Below are positions 8,901 through 15,703 of a stretch of 15,884 bases of DNA, piece after piece. Every line of letters starts with the position of its first letter. Position 1 is the stretch's first letter. Below the pieces are notes generated by a model. The model searched no databases, had not been told where the DNA came from, and saw only the letters and a program-made list of their open reading frames with translations. Source of the stretch: Cytophagaceae bacterium (lineage in GTDB: Bacteria > Bacteroidota > Bacteroidia > Cytophagales > Flexibacteraceae); NCBI GenBank assembly GCA_947464365.1, contig CANHWS010000045.1, forward strand, positions 1 through 15,884. Direction: 5' to 3'. The translations under genes and the position numbers were made by a program.

Positions 8901-9064
8901 GCCGGGTAAGTATGGGCATCGGAGTGATTGGTGGCATGACCATCTCGACCATCTTGAGTCTCTATGTTGTGCCTGCCCTATTCGCATTTATGGTACGGGA
9001 TCGGCCCTTTAACCAAGAAGTCGAGTTGTTGGCACCCAAAGCCGAACCACACCTGCATGCCTAG
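5954..9064 (+). CDS. RND efflux pump, HAE-1 family (AcrB-like) inner-membrane transporter
   Basis: A 1036-residue proton-driven transporter of the resistance-nodulation-division superfamily, which takes hydrophobic or amphiphilic compounds from the periplasm and outer leaflet of the inner membrane and exports them through an outer-membrane channel. A first membrane helix (about 11-33) is followed by the large periplasmic porter loop, helices at about 335-410 and onward, a second porter loop, and a final helical bundle. The proton-relay aspartates Asp401-Asp402 are in IGLVVDDAIVVLENIY and the relay lysine Lys925 in LIGLVTKNGILIVEF, matching AcrB Asp407, Asp408 and Lys940. RERV-type text ANDVRERVSRAVGQLP is also typical. 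ATG 5954 gives the family N-terminus MASLSQISIQRPV; an in-frame TTG at 5924 adds only ten residues. A TolC-like gene follows after 93 bases, but no membrane-fusion adaptor gene is next to it, which is unusual. Substrate cannot be told from sequence. Confidence 0.96.
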   Translation: MASLSQISIQRPVLALVMSLVIILFGGIGYRYLGVREYPSVDSPIVTVSTNYTGANAEVVGTQITEVLEESINGIAGIKSLNSVSRDGRSTITVEFDLSVDLETAANDVRERVSRAVGQLPKDIDPPIVQKADADANPIIYLGVRSSSKNLLETTDYATRVIKERLQTIPGVASVVIWGEKKYSMRLWLDPKKLAAFALTPLDVLNALNRENVELPSGRVEGKSTELSVRTMGRMVTPTEFNNLIIRQVGDQVVKLQDVGYANLGAENERALLTDNGVPMVAVVLIPQPGTNQIEIVDEFYNRLKSIEKNLPKDYQLVLGFDQTTFIRSSLNEVAETIIISFLLVVVVIFLFLRDLRTTFIPVVAIPISLIGTFFLMYIFGFSINVLTLLGIVLAIGLVVDDAIVVLENIYAKIEAGQPPAQAAKEGSNEIYFAVISTTVVLAAVFLPLIFLQGISGRLFKEFGIVVAGSVMISAFVSLTLTPMLSSRLLRARHVQPWFYRVTEPAFVWLSTGYHNSLKTFMARPWQAIVLMLASFGAIYWLGGNIPSELAPTEDRNSLRVVISGPEGSTFDYMKAYVTDMAQMVNSNVPDSVKKSVIAITAPNFGASSSVNSGFVRVMLTEANTRKVSQQQLVDSITPKLLRYTGAKAFIATEPTIAVNNGIGALPVQMILQAPTLDSLKAVLPKFLKDAQANPAFSFVDVNLKFNKPELRIRIDRDKARNLGVAVQDVAQTLQLCLSEQRFGYFIMQGKQYQVIGQLERENRSTPLDLASVYVRNQAGKLIQLDNLVTFDETSTPPQIYRYNRFFSATISAQLAKGTSLGQGMDAMTAVAKANLPESFSTEWSGQARDFKDSSSSLLFTFLLAILLIYLVMAAQFESFLSPFIVMFTVPLALLGALGALWYYHQTLNIFSQIGIIMLIGLVTKNGILIVEFANQQMQQISSAKEAVTAAALARFRPILMTSLCTILGIAPIALALGAGAESRVSMGIGVIGGMTISTILSLYVVPALFAFMVRDRPFNQEVELLAPKAEPHLHA

Positions 9065-9157
9065 TTTTTGGCTGATTAACGTCAATGGCAGCATCCATTC
9101 TCGACTAAGTGCCAATATCCTTTCATTTGGCCCATCTAGTCTGACAAACCACTAAAA

Positions 9158-10543
9158 ATGAGACGATTAAGTATAAATTTATTGTCAATATTTGTTACCC
9201 CAATGGGCTTGATCTCAAGGCATTTTCTCGGGATTATTTTTGGGTTGGTTGCAGGTACTTTGGCTATTGGCCAGCCAACAAGCCAACAAAAGACCAGCAT
9301 TCCAGTCCTGACCAGAGAGCAAGCCGAAGCCAAAGCACTCGAGGCTAATTATGGTATCACGCTCCAGAAGATCCTCACCACATCTGCCGAAGTCAATGTC
9401 AACCGTGGGCTAGCGGGTCTGCTGCCAACTGTCACCATGGGCGCTGCCCAAACATATTCCAATAACTCGATACAGCAAGAGTTTAGCAACCCAACTTCCC
9501 CACCAATCAATCGGTCCGGTGCAGGTACCACCGTTACAACAGCCAACGTTACCCTCAACTGGACCTTGTTTGATGGCATGGCCATGTTCGTAAACTATGA
9601 CCGTCTAAAGTTGATGCGGGATTTGGAACAAGAGCAAGGTCGTGCTACAGTCGAGCTTACCTTAGCCCAAGTCCGCCTAGCGTTTGACAATATCCTATTG
9701 CAGAACAAAAAGCGAGCCTTGCTGGAGGCCACACTTGCGCTTAGCAAGGACCGCATGGCCCTAGCAGACCAACGATATCAGGTTGGCACTGGTAGCAAAC
9801 TGGACCTACTCAATGCCCAGGTGGACTACAACACCGACCGCACCGCCCTCATGGCCCAAGAGCAGCAATGCACGCAAGCCCAAGCAGACCTCAATGTGTT
9901 ATTGGCACTTCCGTCTGAAACGCCATTCATCGCTCAAGGTGATCTTGCCCTAAAGGATTCTATCATCGAAACCAACTTGGCCGAGCAGCTCAAGACGCAT
10001 AACAACAACCTCAAGCTGGCACGCTTCCAACGTGAGGTAGCTTGGCAGGGCATCAAGCTGGCCAATAGTGCACGGTATCCTCAGCTCAATTTGCAGGCTG
10101 GCTTCAACTATTCAGATCAGAGTTTCCAGGCGGGTTTGTTCAAACGCAATAGCAGCTATGGCCCCATTATTGGGCTCAACGCCACTTACAATTTGTTCAA
10201 TGGCAATCGAGTCTCAACCAACATCAAGCAGGCCGAGCTCAATGCCCATTTTTCGGATGTTAGTCTTGCCCAAGTAGAACAACAGCAGATTGCAAGCCTA
10301 TACAACGCCCTTTTGGCCTACAAATACAACCGCAAACTGGCTAAAGTAGAAGGGGAAAACCTAACGATCGCTAAGCAGAACACTAGCATTGCTCTTGATC
10401 GTTATAAAGTTGGACTTGCTCGCCCCATTGAACTCCGTGAGGCCCAGCGCAATGAGGTAGCCAACGAAACTCGGTTGTTGGAGGCTCAGTTTCGGGTCCG
10501 GGCTAGTGAAATCGAAATACTCAGACTAGTCAACATCAAGTAG
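9158..10543 (+). CDS. TolC-family outer-membrane efflux channel
   Basis: A 461-residue outer-membrane factor, expected to form a trimeric barrel with a long periplasmic alpha tunnel and to receive substrate from the RND pump encoded just upstream. A signal peptide covers about residues 1-39 (basic start, hydrophobic FLGIIFGLVAG, end AIGQ). Two internally repeated OEP halves are clear: the first has TLFDG near 136-140 and RYQVGTGSKLDLLNAQ at 206-221; the second has NLFNG near 345-349 and RYKVGLARPIELREAQ at 415-430. Between these are long helices rich in Ala, Gln and Leu, typical of the tunnel. ATG 9158 has an A-rich leader (CACTAAAA); ATG 9203 (residue 16) would still leave a usable, shorter signal peptide. 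Same strand and 93-base spacing suggest co-transcription with the pump. No adaptor gene follows it either. Confidence 0.94.
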   Translation: MRRLSINLLSIFVTPMGLISRHFLGIIFGLVAGTLAIGQPTSQQKTSIPVLTREQAEAKALEANYGITLQKILTTSAEVNVNRGLAGLLPTVTMGAAQTYSNNSIQQEFSNPTSPPINRSGAGTTVTTANVTLNWTLFDGMAMFVNYDRLKLMRDLEQEQGRATVELTLAQVRLAFDNILLQNKKRALLEATLALSKDRMALADQRYQVGTGSKLDLLNAQVDYNTDRTALMAQEQQCTQAQADLNVLLALPSETPFIAQGDLALKDSIIETNLAEQLKTHNNNLKLARFQREVAWQGIKLANSARYPQLNLQAGFNYSDQSFQAGLFKRNSSYGPIIGLNATYNLFNGNRVSTNIKQAELNAHFSDVSLAQVEQQQIASLYNALLAYKYNRKLAKVEGENLTIAKQNTSIALDRYKVGLARPIELREAQRNEVANETRLLEAQFRVRASEIEILRLVNIK

Positions 10544-10686
10544 TTAATGCTCGTTGAAGAGCTATGGGTATTGTATAGCGATTTAGATGAAGCCTAGGTT
10601 TACAAACGGTTCATCATTGGTCCACCATTTAGGCCGCTTATAAAGTTTGATGGAAGTCAGCAAATCAAGTCCATATAGATTTGACC

Positions 10687-11841
10687 ATGCTATATACCGT
10701 CCTATTTCATCGCCTCCGCCAGACTCGTAGTTTTAACTCCGTAATCAAAGGCATTTGTTTCGCCCTTTTATTGGCACCATTGTGGCTAAATGCCCAACAG
10801 ACAAGCCCCACAGCAGAGATTGGCCTTTACCAATGGCAAAAGTCAACTACCGAACCCTATAGGGGCAAACAGGATGATATTTGTTTCGTGAACGAGCGCA
10901 AAGGCTGGTACGTCAATGGTGGAGGTAACATCTACCACACCACCGATGGTGGCACAACTTGGGCCAATCAAATCAACAAACCCGGCACCTTTTTCCGCTG
11001 CATAGGCATGGTTGATAGCCTTGTAGGTGTAGCTGGCAACATTGGCACCGACTACTTCCCGAATGTATCAGATACCATCCCACTATACCGCACGGTCGAT
11101 GGCGGCAAATCATGGACTCCGATTGACAAAAGTGCCATTAAGGGACCATATCCTAAGGGTTTGTGTGCCATTGAGGTCCTCAAGGTGCCCTACGTGAACC
11201 ACGGCAAGCTAGACTACAAGACCACCATTTATGCTGGTGGACGGGTAGGTACCCCCGCCTTTTTGCTCAAAAGTACGGATCAAGGTGCTACCTGGACCAG
11301 CCAAGACATGAATGGCCTCACCTCTATGATCCTCGACGTAAAGTTCTTGAACGCCAAAGAGGGCTTCATTTGTGGCGCTTCTTCAGGTGATGTTGCGGCC
11401 TCTAATGCGGTTATCCTCAGAACGGAGGATGGTGGCAAGTCATGGAAAAAGGTCTACCAAAGCACGCGTCCTTATGAGTTGACATGGAAAGGCTCCTTCC
11501 CGACGGACAAGGTTGGTTATGTCAGTATCCAGTCTTACAACCCAGATACTACGGTCAAACAGCAATACATCGTCAAGACTGTTGACGGTGGCAAAACATG
11601 GACCGAGCTGCCATTAGTCAATCGCCAATGTCGTGAGTTTGGTATCGGCTTTGTCGATGCAGACCGTGGCTGGGTCGGCACCCTTTGTGGTGGCTACCAG
11701 ACCCTAGATGGCGGCAAAACGTTCACCAAAGTCCCAATTGGCAATGCCTGTAACAAGATCCGCTTCATCAAGCTGGCCGATGGGTCGAGCTTTGGCGCAG
11801 CCATCGGGGTGGAGGTCAGGACACTTAGGATACCGAAGTAA
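10687..11841 (+). CDS. secreted Ycf48-like / BNR-repeat beta-propeller protein
   Basis: The 384-residue product starts with a signal peptide (hydrophobic GICFALLLAPLWLNAQ, cut near residue 36-38) and is then built of repeating blades. Six Asp-box-like motifs, D-x-G-x-x-[WF], are seen at Asp87 (TTDGGTTW), Asp138 (VDGGKSW), Asp198 (TDQGATW), Asp248 (EDGGKSW), Asp300 (VDGGKTW) and Asp341 (LDGGKTF), with spacings of 41 to 60 residues. That pattern matches the photosystem II assembly factor Ycf48-like and sialidase-type BNR propellers; in non-photosynthetic bacteria these are exported proteins of unknown role, so the photosystem name should not be taken as a function. None of the catalytic residues of a sialidase can be recognised. 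ATG 10687 is preferred to the in-frame TTG two codons earlier. It follows the TolC gene after a 143-base gap and ends before a strong terminator. Confidence 0.88.
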   Translation: MLYTVLFHRLRQTRSFNSVIKGICFALLLAPLWLNAQQTSPTAEIGLYQWQKSTTEPYRGKQDDICFVNERKGWYVNGGGNIYHTTDGGTTWANQINKPGTFFRCIGMVDSLVGVAGNIGTDYFPNVSDTIPLYRTVDGGKSWTPIDKSAIKGPYPKGLCAIEVLKVPYVNHGKLDYKTTIYAGGRVGTPAFLLKSTDQGATWTSQDMNGLTSMILDVKFLNAKEGFICGASSGDVAASNAVILRTEDGGKSWKKVYQSTRPYELTWKGSFPTDKVGYVSIQSYNPDTTVKQQYIVKTVDGGKTWTELPLVNRQCREFGIGFVDADRGWVGTLCGGYQTLDGGKTFTKVPIGNACNKIRFIKLADGSSFGAAIGVEVRTLRIPK

Positions 11842-11902
11842 GTTTTCCTTGGCCTCTAATCAACCTCATGATAGCGGTCTAAATCAAATTCGCACCATAA
11901 AG

Positions 11903-11936
11903 AAAGGCCAACGTCGCAAAACGCTGGCCTTTTTTT
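11903..11936. terminator. two-way intrinsic terminator between convergent genes
   Basis: AAAGGCCAACGT (11903-11914) pairs with 11921-11932, with one A-C mismatch, around a six-base loop. On the plus strand the stem runs into seven Ts (11930-11936), ending the Ycf48-like transcript 62 bases after its stop. On the minus strand the same stem ends in CCTTTCTTT, a weaker T-run, serving the DUF4139 gene whose stop is at 11964. Confidence 0.88.
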
Positions 11937-11963
11937 GGTCAATCAAGTTAGGCAAACGGACCT

Positions 11964-13706
11964 TTACTCCACCAACACCTTCTTCTTAGGATAAGTAAGC
12001 AGATACTTCAGGGTAACTTTTTTGGTTTCCCCTGCTTTGAGGCTTAGGTCCCAGGTGACGATGCCGGTGTCGGGAACAAGGTTACCTTTGGATAGCTCTT
12101 TGACTTCTACCTTGAGCTCCTCGTTGCCCGAAATCGGTACTACATCCTTCAAAGACACTTTGATTACATCACTGCGGTTATTCCGTATGGTGGTCTCCCA
12201 GATGTATTCCTTCTCGTTGCTGCCTTCCAGAATTGTAGGGCCCTTCTTCTTAACGGCTTTGTTAACACGTTTGACCGAGATCGCAGGGTCACGTGCCAAG
12301 GAGATTTGCAGCTCTTCGTCAGGAGAGTCAAACGAAGTGTATTGGGTGCCAACAAATGATCCGTCGAGGTAGATGCTGGCCTCAGCAGGTAGGAGGCTAT
12401 AGCTTTCCCAGCCGCTGATGTAGGCCACTAAAAATGCAGCGGGGTCAGACCTAGGCACACTTGCATATTCGTACCGTGCCTTGGCCTCCATCTGCCTGAT
12501 CTGGATCCTTTGACCCTCATTACCTGACTGGATGTTGTACTTGAGGTCGATGTCATACTCAGTCGAGATTGTGGTTTCGGAAACCTCAAAACTGGGGGCG
12601 ACCACAGCTTGAGCCATCGACTCTTCTTTTGCCTCATCCATCATGGGGGCCTCCGTACCGAGGGATCTTGATGATTTGCGGCGCATAGCCGGCCTTGGCA
12701 TATAGGTGCGCAGCGGCGCAGGGTCCATCAAGTTGATGGTATAGGGTTCGATGCCGGGCACGGATCGGTTGGCAGAGGGTGCAGTAGTACTAAGTGTAAG
12801 GCCAACATTGCGCCAATTGATGCCAGTGGACTGGCGAACTTGGGCACGGTAGATGATTTTGATCGGCCCAAAACCAGGTGCCACTTTTAGGTCATAATGT
12901 GGTGTCCAACCTGCCTCGCTAATGTTGTAGCTGACTTCGAAATAGACATCCCCAGCCTCTTCTGCTTGCAAGCTGACCTCTAGTTGTTGTTGACTAGGGT
13001 TTAGGTTCTGGAGGGAGTCCTGCTGCTCAGGCGTTAGTTCGGGCGTTTCGACTGGGTCTTTGCCATAATCTGACGGAAGACCACCATTCCGGAGGTACTC
13101 GATATATGCTTGTTTTTGCTGGATTTTAGCCGTTAAATCCCGCTCATGTTGGTTGTATTTAAGTCTTTTTGCCCTAAGGAGATTCAGCTTCACCTCGATA
13201 TAGTCAAGGAACTGCTTTATCTCGAGGGTCGATAGTTTCCGATCCATATTCTGATGCGCATGTAGTGCGCTCAGTTGTAGGTCCACCTCTAGCCGCAGTT
13301 CTTGCACCTCGACCTTAGCGATGTTGAGTCGGGTAACTGAATCCTCTACCTCTTTAATGATGGTTGTGATGCCCTTTTGTTTCTTTTGGTTCGGGTTGAC
13401 TTTGGGCTGGATAATGGCCTGACTGGGTTTGTACCCCAATACAAATGCCTTACCCTTAACCTTGATCTCGACTGAGTTAAAGTCATAGTTATTGGGCAGA
13501 CCTGTCAGAATTACCACTTGGTCACCTTTAGGGACCTTGGCTGTTGCTTCTGCCACCAAAGTCGCTCCGCTGAGGAAAACCTTGGCGTGTTTGATCTTTG
13601 TTGTCGCCTTGATAGGTGCAGCTTTGATTTGCATTCCGCCGAAGCCAAGCAGCACCAAAGGCAGCAAAAACAAGGATCTAGAAGCCAAGCGAAGGGAAAC
13701 GATCAT
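11964..13706 (-). CDS. DUF4140/DUF4139 (MuiA-like) exported protein
   Basis: A 580-residue exported protein of the family annotated as mucoidy inhibitor MuiA-like; its biochemical role is unknown. Residues 1-30 form a signal peptide ending KAA. The N-terminal DUF4140 domain (about 34-100) has the typical IKHAKVFLSGATLVAEA and LPNNYDFNSVEIK. Residues about 112-206 are a long charged coiled coil. DUF4139 starts near 255 with the signature EVSYNISEAGWTPHYDLKV, then YRAQVRQSTGINW and LTLSTTAP (about 285-310). A flexible, Met-, Lys- and Glu-rich linker (about 335-375) splits the domain, and the rest is beta-rich to the C-terminus (GIVTWDLSLKAGETKKV). All of this is usual for the family in Bacteroidota. 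ATG 13706 is well supported by the signal peptide. The PhoD-like gene lies upstream on the same strand with a 158-base gap, so a shared transcript is possible but not shown. Confidence 0.92.
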   Translation of the reverse strand: MIVSLRLASRSLFLLPLVLLGFGGMQIKAAPIKATTKIKHAKVFLSGATLVAEATAKVPKGDQVVILTGLPNNYDFNSVEIKVKGKAFVLGYKPSQAIIQPKVNPNQKKQKGITTIIKEVEDSVTRLNIAKVEVQELRLEVDLQLSALHAHQNMDRKLSTLEIKQFLDYIEVKLNLLRAKRLKYNQHERDLTAKIQQKQAYIEYLRNGGLPSDYGKDPVETPELTPEQQDSLQNLNPSQQQLEVSLQAEEAGDVYFEVSYNISEAGWTPHYDLKVAPGFGPIKIIYRAQVRQSTGINWRNVGLTLSTTAPSANRSVPGIEPYTINLMDPAPLRTYMPRPAMRRKSSRSLGTEAPMMDEAKEESMAQAVVAPSFEVSETTISTEYDIDLKYNIQSGNEGQRIQIRQMEAKARYEYASVPRSDPAAFLVAYISGWESYSLLPAEASIYLDGSFVGTQYTSFDSPDEELQISLARDPAISVKRVNKAVKKKGPTILEGSNEKEYIWETTIRNNRSDVIKVSLKDVVPISGNEELKVEVKELSKGNLVPDTGIVTWDLSLKAGETKKVTLKYLLTYPKKKVLVE

Positions 13707-13731
13707 AGGTAGTTACAAAGTGAATGGTAGT

Positions 13732-13755
13732 GTCGGGACGAGTAAATGTCCTGAC
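13732..13755 (-). promoter_or_regulatory. inverted repeat upstream of the DUF4139 gene
   Basis: GTCGGGAC (13732-13739) and GTCCTGAC (13748-13755) are inverted copies with one mismatch, eight bases apart, 26 bases upstream of the DUF4139 start codon. It could be an operator or a hairpin in the 5' leader. No T-run follows on the minus strand, so it is not an obvious terminator of the upstream phosphatase gene. Confidence 0.3.
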
Positions 13756-13864
13756 GGATGATGCGATAACGACCAATTGGGCTTGATATTGAACATAAGG
13801 TAAGTGGCTTGCCACCACCTCTTTATGCACAATATAGTCATAGATATGCCGCTAAGTTAAGCCC

Positions 13865-15217
13865 CTAGCGTAATTCGGAGGCAGCAATCGTCTTTTCCCA
13901 AATCATTTTGCCATCAACGGCATGGATACTGATTACCATTTTACGGTCTTTTGCTGGACCCGAAAATGACAATATACCAAAGTTGCGATCTGTTACTAAG
14001 GTGTTGGGCATCCTGCCTGTGCTGGCCTCGTCCTCATCCTTGCCGGGTTTAGCTGGTCCACTTGTGAGAGGTGATACCGTAAGGTCATATAGCGGATAGG
14101 TACCTAGCCGCTCCATTTTGATCAGGTCCGTATGGTGCCGATCACCAGATAGGAACAAGACCCCCTTGACTTTTGCCTTCTGGATCAGGTTTAGTAGCTC
14201 GTTGCGTTCTTCTGCATAGGTGGCATAGTTTTCGTGGGCTGCTACTGGGTTGAGCACCTGCCCACCAATACAGACAATCTTGAATGTCGCTTTGCTGTAT
14301 ATCAGATTATCCACAAGCCATTGCATCTGTTGTTTGCCAAGGTAGGATTTTTCTCGTCCTGTCTGGTCGCCATTGGGGCTGCGGTGGTAGCGATCATCCA
14401 TCAAGAAGAACTGTACGTCATTGACCAGCGTCGTGCTTGTGATACCTCCATTACCAACCGAATTGGTAGTGGGATTGCACCAGAAGTCGTTAAAGGCAGC
14501 CTCTGTCCAGGTTTTGCCAGCCCAGCTGCGGTCCGCGTCATTGGGGCCATAGTCGTGGTCATCCCAGATGGCATATTGTGGCGCGGCTGCCAATAAAGGC
14601 TGTAGCAAGGGCTCGGACCGTGCCATTGTATGGCGTCTGTAGAACCCATATTTGCTGCCAAAATCCACCTCTCGGCTATAAATATTATCGCCCAGCCAGA
14701 CCATCGCATCTGGTTTGGCGGCATAGATGCTACTAAAAATCTCCAGATTGGCGCCGTATGGCGTCCCTGGGCGATCCACAGCTGGCTCTGGATGGTAATA
14801 ACAACTACCGATGGCCACCTTAAAAGCAGGTGGGTCAGTCCGGAACTGCCAGAGCTTTTGGGTTTTGAATGTCGTTGGGTAGCTAAAATTACAAGCCTTT
14901 CCATTGATCAGGACTGTGTAACGATAGAGCACCCCATTACTAAGCCCAATTGCCTGCGGTTTGGCGATAAAGTGGTTATCACTAGTGGTCAGGATAGGTT
15001 GTGTGGTGCTGATGGCCTTGGAATTGCTATCTGGCCAGAATTTGATCTGGACGTTGGCCGCTTGCTTGGTCTGTACCCATAGCTGCGCTGTCTGCATCTC
15101 GACATGGCCTAGCATTGGGCCAGCCTGTAGGAGGGATTGTTGACAATAGGAAGGTACCCATAGCACCAGAACAAGTAAAATAGCGGCAGTTAAAGCCGAG
15201 CAGTAACGTAGCATCAT
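13865..15217 (-). CDS. PhoD-like exported metallophosphatase
   Basis: A 450-residue protein of the PhoD-like phosphatase family, which hydrolyses phosphate mono- or diesters outside the cytoplasm with calcium, iron or other metals. Residues 1-26 form a Sec signal peptide without the twin arginines of Bacillus PhoD. An N-terminal Ig-like domain (about 30-125, with MQTAQLWVQT and GVLYRYTVLING) precedes the phosphatase core. Core motifs: GSC at 137-139, the metal-binding WLGDNIY at 174-180, IWDDHDYGPND at 217-227, FLMDDRYHR at 271-279, and SGDRHH at 357-362. This set resembles the alkaline-phosphatase-D/phospholipase D-like group. A second ATG directly after the first (residue 2) could equally start it. 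A cysteine at 25 (PSYC) might be read as a weak lipobox, but the fit is poor. A perfect palindrome lies 48 bases upstream. Phosphate scavenging is likely by family; nothing nearby proves it. Confidence 0.92.
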   Translation of the reverse strand: MMLRYCSALTAAILLVLVLWVPSYCQQSLLQAGPMLGHVEMQTAQLWVQTKQAANVQIKFWPDSNSKAISTTQPILTTSDNHFIAKPQAIGLSNGVLYRYTVLINGKACNFSYPTTFKTQKLWQFRTDPPAFKVAIGSCYYHPEPAVDRPGTPYGANLEIFSSIYAAKPDAMVWLGDNIYSREVDFGSKYGFYRRHTMARSEPLLQPLLAAAPQYAIWDDHDYGPNDADRSWAGKTWTEAAFNDFWCNPTTNSVGNGGITSTTLVNDVQFFLMDDRYHRSPNGDQTGREKSYLGKQQMQWLVDNLIYSKATFKIVCIGGQVLNPVAAHENYATYAEERNELLNLIQKAKVKGVLFLSGDRHHTDLIKMERLGTYPLYDLTVSPLTSGPAKPGKDEDEASTGRMPNTLVTDRNFGILSFSGPAKDRKMVISIHAVDGKMIWEKTIAASELR

Positions 15218-15264
15218 ACCTGCAATCTAGCTCTGGATCTCACCAAAACAAACCTCATTATCGG

Positions 15265-15279
15265 GGCTAAATTTTAGCC
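15265..15279. promoter_or_regulatory. 15-base palindrome upstream of the PhoD-like gene
   Basis: GGCTAAATTTTAGCC is a perfect palindrome (7-base arms, one central base) located 48 bases before the phosphatase start codon, in an AT-rich stretch. Position and symmetry suit a repressor or activator site. I do not recognise it as a known Pho box, and as RNA the one-base loop cannot close fully, so a DNA-binding site is the better reading. Confidence 0.45.
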
Positions 15280-15353
15280 TATTATTATCTACATATTATT
15301 TGTTGAGGGGACGCAGCTTGTCGATTATCTGACTTTGCCCTAAATCTATAGGG

Positions 15354-15689
15354 TTAGTCCACTTGAGTTGCGAGATCCATATTATCTTGTTCAATAATTG
15401 ATAAAAAAGTTGGTGAGGTGCTACAAATATCCAGTATGTCAATGTTAAATGGCAGAGCACTTTCTTCAAAATCTAAGGATAGGCTTGGAGTCAAATCTAG
15501 TGATAGTTTTGTGCCAATATCGATCGCTAAATCCAGGTCATAACCCCGTCTGGCTTGATTTTTCGCGCGTGAACCAAAAACAAAAACACGTGTTTGGACT
15601 GGCAAATGCTGTTGCAATATGACCTTCACGATCTTGAGATGCCCGGTGCTTATGTCGATCTTTTGTGCTTGTAACTGAGATGCTTCCAT
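15354..15689 (-). CDS. minimal nucleotidyltransferase (MNT) domain protein, antitoxin type
   Basis: A 111-residue stand-alone nucleotidyltransferase of the pol-beta superfamily. The signature GS-X10-DXD is exact: Gly39-Ser40, then Asp51-Leu52-Asp53 in GYDLDLAID; the third carboxylate is Asp84 in FNIDILDI. In MntA/HepT and HI0073/HI0074 systems such proteins are encoded next to a HEPN-domain partner, and in MntA the enzyme neutralises the HEPN toxin by AMPylating the tyrosine of its RX4HXY motif. Here the preceding reading frame on the same strand is just such a HEPN C-terminus, ending 14 bases before this ATG. All catalytic residues of the transferase are kept, although the HEPN frame carries a stop. 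No Shine-Dalgarno is visible. The family call is firm; the antitoxin role is inferred from motif and neighbour. Confidence 0.9.
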   Translation of the reverse strand: MEASQLQAQKIDISTGHLKIVKVILQQHLPVQTRVFVFGSRAKNQARRGYDLDLAIDIGTKLSLDLTPSLSLDFEESALPFNIDILDICSTSPTFLSIIEQDNMDLATQVD

Positions 15690-15703
15690 AATTAACTATT
15701 CGT

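Noticed and set aside
10676..10683. TAGATTTG, a -7-like match right before the Ycf48-like gene
   Set aside because: It lies only three bases before the ATG, which would give an almost leaderless transcript, and no TTTG stands at the right distance upstream.
13811..13822. Short GTGG/CCAC hairpin between the phosphatase and DUF4139 genes
   Set aside because: Four-base stem without a T-run; too weak to call a terminator.
14401..14904. 167-codon minus-strand ORF inside the phosphatase gene
   Set aside because: It is a frame-shifted shadow of the PhoD-like coding sequence, whose frame carries all the family motifs.
14630..15082. 150-codon plus-strand ORF antisense to the phosphatase gene
   Set aside because: No recognisable motif; fully covered by a well-supported gene on the other strand.
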